Assembly (NCBI GenBank): GCA_964611195.1
Contig: CAZSXA010000086.1
Location: 1 to 9,411, forward strand
Length of the DNA: 9,411 bases
Source: JADLGL01 sp964611195
GTDB taxonomy: Bacteria > Pseudomonadota > Alphaproteobacteria > Rhizobiales > Kaistiaceae
Direction: 5' to 3'
Below are positions 1 to 6,600 of the stretch, piece after piece (the first letter of the stretch is position 1; each line of letters opens with the position of its first letter). Made by a program: the position numbers and the translations under genes. Under the pieces are notes generated by a model. That model was not told where the DNA came from, did not search any database, and worked only from the letters and a program-made list of their open reading frames with translations.

Positions 1-1196
1 ATGCCGTGCGCCTGAGCAACGGCCGCACCGTCTATGGCGATGTCGTTGAGCGCATGGCCCTGGCGCTGCAGCTGCTCGATCTCTTCGCCGACGGCGCGGG
101 CCTCTTCCTCCGAATCCCAGGCCGAGGCGAGCTTCACCTGCGGCGCGTCATCGTCGGCCAGTTCGGTGAAGAGCGTCTTGCCGAGCCGGCCCTCATTGTG
201 GGCAATGAGGTGCGAGGCAGCGGCAAGGATCGGGCTGGTGGAGCGGTAGTTCCGCTCCAGCCGGATCACCTTGGCGCCGGGGAAGTCGTGCTCGAAGCGG
301 AGGATGTTGTCGACCTCGGCACCGCGCCAGCCATAGATCGACTGGTCGTCATCGCCGACGCAGCAGACGTTCCGGCGGCCCTGCGCCAACAGCCGCAACC
401 AGAGATACTGCGCGACGTTGGTGTCCTGGTACTCGTCGACCAGAATGTAGCGGTACTTCTGGTGGGATTCCTTGAGGATGTCCGGGTGCTCGCGGAAGAG
501 CCTCAGGCATTCGAGCAAGAGATCGCCGAAATCGACCGCGTTCAGCACCTTCAGCCGGGCCTGATAGGCGGCGTAGAGCTCGGCGCCGCGGCCACTGGCG
601 AAGGCGCCGCCTTCGCCCGGTGGCAGGTCCTTCGGGCTCCAGCCGCGGTTCTTCCAGTTGTCGATGATCGAGGCGAGGGCGCGGGCCGGCCAGCGCTTCT
701 CGTCGATGTTCTCGGCCTGGATGATCTGCTTCATCAGGCGGAGCTGATCGTCGGTGTCGAGGATGGTGAAATCGGGCTTCAGGCCGATCGCTTCGGCATG
801 ACGGCGCAAGAGCTTGACGCCGATCGAATGGAAGGTGCCGAGCCATTGCATGCCCTCGACGGTGCCGCCGATGAGCTGGCCGATGCGCTGCTTCATCTCG
901 CGCGCGGCCTTGTTGGTGAAGGTGACGGCCAGGATCTCCCAGGGCCGCGCCTTGCCGGTGGCCAGCAGGTGCGCGATCCGCGTCGTCAGAACGCGCGTCT
1001 TGCCGGTGCCGGCGCCGGCGAGAACCAGTACCGGTCCCTCGGTGGTCTCGACCGCCTCGCGCTGCTCGGGGTTCAGCGCCTCGAGATAGGCCGCGCCGCG
1101 CGCGCCCATTGCCCGCGCAGCGATGCTGCCGGGTTCGGACGGGGGCTCGGTTTCGGTGCCCGCAGGGAGGGCCGCGCCGTGCTCGGGAGCGGTCAT
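1..1196 (-). CDS. uvrD: UvrD/PcrA-family ATP-dependent 3'-5' DNA helicase, N-terminal 398 residues (3' end outside the window)
   Basis: Superfamily 1A helicase that unwinds DNA in the 3'-5' direction, used in nucleotide excision repair, mismatch repair and replication-fork maintenance in the cytoplasm. Seen in order: Q-motif region LNPEQREAV (residues 41-49), Walker A GAGTGKT (61-67), motif Ia TFTNKAAREM (92-101), GTFHSIG (120-126), Walker B VDEYQDTN (253-260), motif III VGDDDQSIYGWRGA (280-293) and motif IV RLERNYRS (312-319). About half of a usual 700-800 residue protein is present. The N-terminal 35 residues are a low-conservation Ala/Pro/Glu-rich extension. The ATG at 1196 is the only good start before the conserved core, but its Shine-Dalgarno is weak. 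The last residues before the window edge (about 387-398) depart from the family, where an IAILVR-like stretch is expected; see findings. It lies 78 bases downstream of the hydrolase gene on the same strand, and probably has its own promoter. Confidence 0.95.
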   Translation of the reverse strand, partial: MTAPEHGAALPAGTETEPPSEPGSIAARAMGARGAAYLEALNPEQREAVETTEGPVLVLAGAGTGKTRVLTTRIAHLLATGKARPWEILAVTFTNKAAREMKQRIGQLIGGTVEGMQWLGTFHSIGVKLLRRHAEAIGLKPDFTILDTDDQLRLMKQIIQAENIDEKRWPARALASIIDNWKNRGWSPKDLPPGEGGAFASGRGAELYAAYQARLKVLNAVDFGDLLLECLRLFREHPDILKESHQKYRYILVDEYQDTNVAQYLWLRLLAQGRRNVCCVGDDDQSIYGWRGAEVDNILRFEHDFPGAKVIRLERNYRSTSPILAAASHLIAHNEGRLGKTLFTELADDDAPQVKLASAWDSEEEARAVGEEIEQLQRQGHALNDIAIDGAAVAQAHG

Positions 1197-1228
1197 CGGC
1201 GGTCCAGCTCGCGCGATTCCATGGATGA

Positions 1229-1243
1229 GAACACTATAGCAAC
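1229..1243 (-). promoter_or_regulatory. Candidate LexA (SOS) box over the uvrD promoter
   Basis: Read on the minus strand this is GTTG, seven bases (CTATAGT), then GTTC. The established alphaproteobacterial LexA operator is GTTC-N7-GTTC, so seven of the eight defined bases match. It overlaps the best -10 element upstream of uvrD and sits about 33 bases before its start codon, which suits a repressor site. The single mismatch and the short motif mean a chance match cannot be excluded. Confidence 0.35.
1233..1241 (-). promoter_or_regulatory. Possible extended -10 promoter element for uvrD
   Basis: Minus-strand TGCTATAGT: a TATAGT hexamer (1238-1233, five of six matches to TATAAT) preceded by TGn (1241-1239), the extended -10 signature. 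No convincing -35 hexamer is visible 16-18 bases upstream. It is placed 36 bases before the uvrD ATG. Inference from consensus matching only. Confidence 0.35.
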
Positions 1244-1274
1244 AGATGGGGCGATGCGAGAGGCGATGCCAGCC

Positions 1275-2171
1275 TCAGGCGTCGCTGTCGGGCTTGAGTC
1301 CGACGGTCGGGATTTGCCCGGCCGACAGGTCCGACAGTGCAGTGCGCAGCGAACCCTGACGCCACAGCGCCAGGAGCACGTTGTGATCCGCCGTGTCGAA
1401 GGCGAACCGATCGACCGGCCGCATCGCCGCAACGGCATCGGCGGACTTGATGTCTTCGGCGTTCTTCGCGGCATAGACGCAGATCAGTCTGGTCTCGCCA
1501 GGGCCGCACGGGCAGAGCGGATCGAAGGCGGTGATCGGAGCACGGTTGGGCGCGGACAGCCGGTCGACATGCCAGATGCTTCGTCCGCCGATCGCGATGG
1601 CGGCATCCGCGCCCATCATCAAGCCGGCCCGAAGTGCCGGAAACCCGCCCATGCTGGTGCCGAGGGTGACGAGGCTCCGATACCGCCGTGGCTCAAGGTC
1701 GCGGCGCAGCCGACCCGCGAGATCGGGAAGGGTCGCAGCGTAGCCGGCGACCCCTGCATCGTAGTGGCTGCGGGTCGATTCGCGCAGGAGCACGAGATCC
1801 GTTCGCTCGATTGGAAGATTCTGGAGCACGGTCGCGATCGGCAGCATCAGCCGGTGCGCGGCGCCGGTGAAGCCGATGACGAGGGTCTTGTCGCCGGGCG
1901 CGCGGCCGTCGCTGTAGAGGAGGACGTCGGAAGCCAGTACCGAGCGCGCATAGGGTTGCGGGGCTTCCGATTTCAGCTGGCGCACGATCGTGCTCCCGCC
2001 AAATGCCTTCCGGGCCTCTGGAGACAGGCGGTTGCGGTAGCCCGAGGCCGATACGATCTCCAGCGGCGTCGCCATCTCTTCGATGCGTCTGAGCGCGACA
2101 TGCCTTGAGCGGGCATCCGTCGCGGCGGCGAGGGCAGAGAGGATGCCGAGGTCAGGTGCGGGCTTCTGCAA
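1275..2171 (-). CDS. Alpha/beta-hydrolase-fold protein, third gene of the P450-ACP cassette
   Basis: Predicted 298-residue cytoplasmic serine hydrolase; the substrate is unknown. The nucleophile elbow is GTSMGG (residues 171-176, Ser173 as nucleophile). The preceding strand RYRSLVTL is typical of the fold. VIGFTGAA (98-105) occupies the oxyanion-hole strand position. His263 in TADHNVL is the likely catalytic histidine; the acid may be in the NAEDIKSAD segment (238-246). No signal peptide is visible. The longest reading begins at a TTG at 2171, inside the end of the ACP gene and without a Shine-Dalgarno, so it would depend on translational coupling. The ATG at 2075 (residue 33) has GAAGAG immediately before it and is a poorer but possible start. 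Following a carrier protein, it could be a thioesterase or esterase that releases or edits the ACP-bound product; that role is inferred from context only. Confidence 0.8.
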   Translation of the reverse strand: MQKPAPDLGILSALAAATDARSRHVALRRIEEMATPLEIVSASGYRNRLSPEARKAFGGSTIVRQLKSEAPQPYARSVLASDVLLYSDGRAPGDKTLVIGFTGAAHRLMLPIATVLQNLPIERTDLVLLRESTRSHYDAGVAGYAATLPDLAGRLRRDLEPRRYRSLVTLGTSMGGFPALRAGLMMGADAAIAIGGRSIWHVDRLSAPNRAPITAFDPLCPCGPGETRLICVYAAKNAEDIKSADAVAAMRPVDRFAFDTADHNVLLALWRQGSLRTALSDLSAGQIPTVGLKPDSDA

Positions 2172-2427
2172 GCTGCGCGGCGATATGGTCTGAGAGCGAC
2201 CGGATCGAGGGATAGGTTAGGAAATCCGCGAGGTCGCAGGCGTAGCCGGTCTGATCCTCGATCGCGATCGAGATCTCCGCGGCGGCGAGGCTGTCGACGT
2301 CGAGTTCATCGAACCGCACATCCTCGTCCGGATCGGCAAGGCGTTTGGCGAGGGCGGGACGGTCGGCGACCAGGACCCAATCGTCCACGGCCTTGATGAG
2401 GATTACCCGGACATCGGAGGGGGTCAT
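2152..2427 (-). CDS. Free-standing acyl carrier protein (phosphopantetheine-binding)
   Basis: A 91-residue acidic carrier protein. The phosphopantetheine attachment motif is LDVDSLAAAEI (residues 42-52) with Ser46 as the modified serine, preceded by the usual acidic helix I/loop region and followed by helix II (SIAIEDQTG) and a helix III/IV region ending SIRSLSDHIAAQL. Length and spacing fit a type II ACP. It would be activated by a phosphopantetheinyl transferase encoded elsewhere. Its ATG shares one base with the stop codon of the P450 gene (TGATG), so the two are translationally coupled, and its 3' end overlaps the hydrolase reading frame by 20 bases. It is unlikely to be the housekeeping fatty-acid AcpP: that gene normally sits by fabG/fabF and has a near-invariant GADSLD-type motif, whereas this one has VDSLAA. 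The likely role is to present an acyl substrate to the P450 and hydrolase (inference). Confidence 0.9.
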   Translation of the reverse strand: MTPSDVRVILIKAVDDWVLVADRPALAKRLADPDEDVRFDELDVDSLAAAEISIAIEDQTGYACDLADFLTYPSIRSLSDHIAAQLAEART

Positions 2428-3479
2428 CAGCGAGTCTCGACACGAAGGGATTGAAGCACGAGGAAGAGGTGGTCATGCGGTCGCAGTCGGGTCTCCAGCC
2501 AATGCACGCGCCGATCGACCCGGGAGATCGCCGTGGTCAGGGCCCGCCAAGCGGCAAGGGAAATCGCCTTGCCGAGGCAGGAATGGGCGCCTGCGCCGAA
2601 CAACCGCGTATGATCGGAGAGGTCGGCAGAATAGGCCGACGCCTGCAGCACTACACGGAGCCGATCGTTGCGCCGCAATTGCTTGCCCGCGAGCACGGTA
2701 TCCTCACCGACGATCCGCGCGACGTAGGGGACGCCGGTTTCGGGTGGCGTGTCGGGATAGGGGATGGCCGACAGGTGCTCGCCGTCATGGCGTTCAATCA
2801 GCTTCGCCATGCTCATGCCCAGCGTTCCGATCAGCGCGTCGTATCCAAGTATCCACAACGAAAGCAGGTGTCCCCGAGCGCTCTCGTCCGCGTCCGGGCC
2901 GGCGGCGTCGCGGACCCGCGCCCGGGCCTCGCCGATCGACGCGTCGACCTCGCGATGGCGACTGACGCCCAGCAGGCGATCGAAGACTCGCGACATCGCG
3001 CTCGCCGGTTCGTCCGGCGCGATCGGAATGCCGACGAGTGCGGACATCACGCGATTGACCATCGGCACCAGAATGTCCGTCATGATGTCGTGCTCGCTGG
3101 CTTCCGCAAGGCGAGCAGCCAGCGCTTCGGCGGCAGCGGCGGATTCGACGGTAGCCAGCTGCTGGGTGGCGGCGATTCTCGCTGCGATAGCCTTGCGCTG
3201 GGCCAGATGTGTCGCTCCGTCACGGGCGATCGGAACGTAGGCGAGCGCGTGATCGGAATTGTCGAGCGGTATGCCGGTGGCTTCCGCCAGGGCCTTGTTG
3301 GCGCCACGGTAATCGACCGCGGCGAAGCGGCGGTCCTTCAGAACGGAAACGGCCAGATCCGGATCGAAGACGATCCAACTGCGCAGTGTGGCATCAAAGG
3401 CGAGCGCCGGCGGGTCGTTCGCATAGAACGCGAACCGATCCTGCGAGCGGTGGATGGTTGAAAGCGACGCTATGGACAT
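2427..3479 (-). CDS. Short, divergent cytochrome P450
   Basis: A 350-residue soluble bacterial-type P450, about 50 residues below the usual 400. Conserved: a C-helix-like DGATHLAQR (residues 87-95; His91 and Arg95 match the heme-propionate His-x3-Arg), and the heme loop FGAGAHSCLG (294-303) with Cys301 as the axial thiolate. Altered: the I-helix A/G-G-x-D/E-T-T motif reads LGYDAL (211-216), keeping an acid but losing the threonine; the J/K region between the I-helix and PETGVPYVAR is shortened and has no ExxR; and the meander before the heme loop is reduced to SAYSADLSDHTRL. There is no membrane anchor. It is the first gene of a coupled operon with an ACP and a hydrolase, so the substrate may be ACP-bound acyl, as known for BioI and for P450s acting on carrier-tethered amino acids. 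No ferredoxin or reductase gene is nearby. The start at ATG 3479 is uncertain because the strong Shine-Dalgarno lies 18 bases upstream. Confidence 0.88.
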   Translation of the reverse strand: MSIASLSTIHRSQDRFAFYANDPPALAFDATLRSWIVFDPDLAVSVLKDRRFAAVDYRGANKALAEATGIPLDNSDHALAYVPIARDGATHLAQRKAIAARIAATQQLATVESAAAAEALAARLAEASEHDIMTDILVPMVNRVMSALVGIPIAPDEPASAMSRVFDRLLGVSRHREVDASIGEARARVRDAAGPDADESARGHLLSLWILGYDALIGTLGMSMAKLIERHDGEHLSAIPYPDTPPETGVPYVARIVGEDTVLAGKQLRRNDRLRVVLQASAYSADLSDHTRLFGAGAHSCLGKAISLAAWRALTTAISRVDRRVHWLETRLRPHDHLFLVLQSLRVETR

Positions 3480-3493
3480 GGACTTAATGCCAT
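3470..3493 (-). CDS. Possible 7-codon leader ORF (MALSPCP) overlapping the P450 start
   Basis: An ATG at 3493 lies four bases after a strong Shine-Dalgarno (GGAGGGG) and reads seven codons to a TAG at 3470, in a different frame from the P450 gene, whose ATG (3479) lies inside it. It is the best-placed ATG for that ribosome site. It could be a translated leader that feeds ribosomes back onto the P450 start, or simply an accident of an upstream ATG. Nothing shows that the peptide is made. Confidence 0.3.
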   Translation of the reverse strand: MALSPCP

Positions 3494-3497
3494 TCGA

Positions 3498-3504
3498 CCC
3501 CTCC
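3498..3504 (-). promoter_or_regulatory. Strong Shine-Dalgarno upstream of the P450 gene
   Basis: Minus-strand GGAGGGG. Spacing is 4 bases to the leader ATG (3493), 9 to an ATT at 3488 in frame with the P450, and 18 to the P450 ATG at 3479. The ideal 5-9 base spacing therefore favours the leader or the rare ATT codon over the annotated ATG, which makes the true translation start of the P450 an open question. Confidence 0.6.
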
Positions 3505-3640
3505 GAAGAGGATCGTAACTAACACGCAATCGTTGCCGCCGCAGCCATCGGAGTCGACATCGCCGCTGCGTCTTCAAGCCATTCCTGCTAGTCCAGCATG
3601 GGCCAATGTCGACAGCCGTGACCCACCGCCCGTCGCTCCC

Positions 3641-3648
3641 AGGGGAGG
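3641..3648 (+). promoter_or_regulatory. Shine-Dalgarno that decides the asmA start
   Basis: AGGGGAGG is a near-perfect ribosome-binding site. It is one base before an ATG (3650) that reads only Met-Ile-stop, and six bases before the in-frame CTG at 3655. Spacing to the only other in-frame start, GTG 3697, is 48 bases. The site therefore supports initiation at CTG 3655. Confidence 0.7.
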
Positions 3649-3654
3649 CATGAT

Positions 3655-6600
3655 CTGAGCAGGCTCTATCTCATCATCGGCGGCTTCATCGTCCTCGTGC
3701 TCCTGGCCGGCTTCGTTGCCCCGCTGGTCATCGACTGGAATAGCTTCCGCTCGACCTTCGAGAGCCGGGCCGAGGCTGTCATCGGCCAGCCCGTCCGCAT
3801 CGTCGGCGACATCGATGTCTCGCTTCTGCCGACCACCCGGGTGACGCTCCGCGATGTCGAGGTCGGCGACATCGAGGGCGAGCCAATGGCGCGGATCGAA
3901 CGCTTCGACATGGTCCTCGACCTGCTGCCGCTGCTTTCGGGCCAGTATGAAGTGCGCGAGATGACCGTCGACCGTCCGCGGGTGGTCGCGACCGTCGACG
4001 ATACCGGCCGCCTCGACTGGATGCTTCGCCCCGAGGGCGTTTCCGCGGTCGATCCGGAGGATGTCAGCCTTGCAGGGGTCACCATCACCGACGGCTCGCT
4101 TCGCTTCTTCGACGCGCGAACCGGCGGTGCGTTCGAGCTTTCGCAGATCAACACGAACCTCTTCGAGGCGGGGGCGTTGACCGGCCCATGGCGGGTTGAG
4201 GGCACGCTCGTCTGTCGCGCCGACCGCGTTTGCGGCGAGGCCCTTCCGGCGACCTTCAGCCTGGCAAGCGGCCGCCGTTCGGCCGACGGATCGCTGCGCC
4301 TGTCGGCCGAAGTGACGCCCGCCTCGGCCGATCTCGCCGGGACGCTGACAACGGAGGGTGTCGTCCGCCCCGAAGGCGACCTTCTCGCCTATGCCGGAAC
4401 ATTCGACTTCGATCGCCTGGCGCTCGGCGGCGCCTTGCCGGGGGAGGAACTCTCCTCGGCCTGGACGATCTCCGGTGACTTCGCGCTCGATTCCGAGACC
4501 CTTATGCTTACCGAGTTGTCCTGGGCATCGTCCGACGGGCTCTACGCCGTCACCGGCGCCGCGGCCCTCACGCTCGGCGGCGGGGCGGCCTTCAGCGCGG
4601 AGCTGACATCGCGCCAGATTGACCTCGACAGAGCCCTTGCAGCGGATGCCGGTGGCGCGACCGAACTGGATGAGGCGGTCGAAACGCTTTGGGAGCGCGC
4701 CAAGGCGCTGCTGCCGCCGGACCTGCCGGGCCGGTTCTCGCTGACGATCCCTTCGATCATCGTGGCCGATTCGGTACTGCAAGGCGTTACGGCCGAGATC
4801 GCCACCGACGAGGACGGGTGGGATATCGAAGCCTTCAGCCTGCGTCTTCCCGGTCAGTCCGAACTCGCGTTCGCGGGCCGGATCACGCCTGGCGAGGAGG
4901 CAGGGTTCAACGGCTCCGTACGCCTGGCGTCGGAGCAGCCGGCTTTGCTTGCCGGATGGTGGATCGGCCCCGACGCCTCGGATACGGCCCTTCAGCCCTT
5001 CGACCTTTCCGGAGAACTGGCGATGACAGAAGGCGAGGCGCGCCTTGCCAATGCTCGCGTTGCCATCGGCGGAGACCAACTCAACGGCGTCCTGGAGTGG
5101 CGTGCCGCGGTCGATGAGGCGAGCCGCGCCGTGGTCGCCGTGACAGCGGAAACGGAGAGCTTCGCGTTTGATCAGATTGCCGCGCTGGCCAACCTTGTCG
5201 CGGCGGATCAGGTCGGCGCCCTTGAGGCCGACTACAGGGTCCGGCTCGATGCGGCGACCCTCGACGTTGGCGGTGTCGGCGCCGCCGATATCGTGCTCGA
5301 GGGCACGATCAACCCCGAGGAACTGGGACTGACACAGCTCACGATCGGCGACCTTGCCGGTGCGCGGATCGCTCTCGACGGCAATTGGGCCGGCTTTGAC
5401 GGCGACGCGAGGGGGACGATCAACGCTACGCTAGCCGGCGACGATCTGGAAGGAGTCGTTGCCGTCCTGGATGAGTTCGGGCTCGGCGGAGAAGTCGTCG
5501 ACTGGCTCGACCGGGTGGCACCGGCTCTCGTGCCGCTCGATGCAGAGGCCGTCCTCACTGCGTCCGTCGCAACCGGATATGCCTACAACCTCGCACTCAA
5601 CGGCACTGCGGCCGGCACAACGTTCAGTCTCGAGGCACGATCGAATGCTGGGCCGGGCGGTTGGGCGGAAGCGGATGCTGTCCTCTCCGCGGAGGTCGAG
5701 GCCGAGGACGTTGTGGTCCTCGCCCGCCAGGCCGGAATCGATGCGGCCGCTCTCGGCATGTTGCGGCCGGCGACGTTCGATCTAACCGCCAACGGTGTTC
5801 CCGCCGATGGGATGACCGTGACGCTGCAGTCGACTCTGGCCGGCGTTTCGGTCCCGGCCAACGGCACGCTCACCTGGGCCGGCGCGGGAACGCCCGCATT
5901 TGAAGGCACCGTGGAGGTGATCGGCGACGTCGCGCCGCTGATCACGCTGGCCGGGCTCACGCTGCCCGATCCGGACGCTCCGGCGCCGGTGGTGCTGTCG
6001 GCGGATGTCGGTGCCGACGAGACAGGGATCGCCGTCAGTCTGGCACCGAGTTCCGTCGCCGAACGTTCCGTCTCCGGCCTCGTTCGGCTTGCCGGTGCCA
6101 ATGGCGAACGTGAACTGACGGGAACGCTCAATATCGAGGAACTCGATCTGGGGTGGCTGATGACGCTACCGCTCGGGGCCCGGCCGCTGCCGGGCGGCGA
6201 TGGCGAGCCGTGGTCGGCCGAGACCTTCACCGGCCGCATGCTCGGCGGACTCGATGTGGAGCTCGATCTTGCGGCGGAACGGTTGACGGTGGCGGACGAG
6301 CTCACCATCGGCAATGCCGATATCGGTGTCCGTCTCGGCGGCGAGGAGAGCCTCCTCGAACTTCGCAGCGGCTCGCTCTCGACCGGGATCGTCACGGGCG
6401 AAGCGGTGATCGAGGTCGACAACGGCCAGGCGCTGGTCGACGGTCAGCTCTTTCTTGCCGACGTTCCGCTCGACACGCTCGTCTGGCGGCGGGACGGCCA
6501 GCCGGTGGCGGAAGGCGTGGTCAGCCTATCGGCCGAATTCAACGCGCTCGGACGGTCGCCCGCGGCGCTCGCCTCAACGCTCTCCGGCACCGGGACGATC

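Larger units (their letters stand above)
3480..3654. other. Divergent intergenic region between the P450 cassette and asmA
   Basis: These 175 bases should hold the promoters of both the leftward cassette and the rightward asmA gene. I could not find a convincing -35/-10 pair on either strand. The sequence GTCGACA occurs twice (3553-3559 and 3608-3614), the second inside the perfect palindrome TGTCGACA (3607-3614). Apart from these and the two Shine-Dalgarno sites, nothing is recognisable. Confidence 0.5.

Noticed and set aside
1193..1222. Ten-codon mini-ORF (MESRELDRR) ending in an ATGA overlap with the uvrD start
   Set aside because: It has no Shine-Dalgarno, and overlaps of this kind arise easily by chance; not supported as a leader peptide.
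6..2108. 700-codon plus-strand open frame across uvrD and the hydrolase gene
   Set aside because: It is antisense to two genes with clear motifs, its product has no recognisable domain, and long antisense frames are expected in GC-rich coding DNA.
2451..3461. 336-codon plus-strand open frame antisense to the P450 gene
   Set aside because: The minus strand encodes an intact heme loop and couples to the ACP gene; the plus-strand product has no domain and no ribosome site.
3512..3517. TACGAT as a -10 element for the P450 cassette
   Set aside because: Only four of six bases match and there is no -35 at a suitable distance.
3574..5079. 501-codon minus-strand open frame inside asmA and reaching the intergenic region
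   Set aside because: The charged, low-complexity product is a shadow of the AsmA frame, which has a membrane anchor and family motifs.
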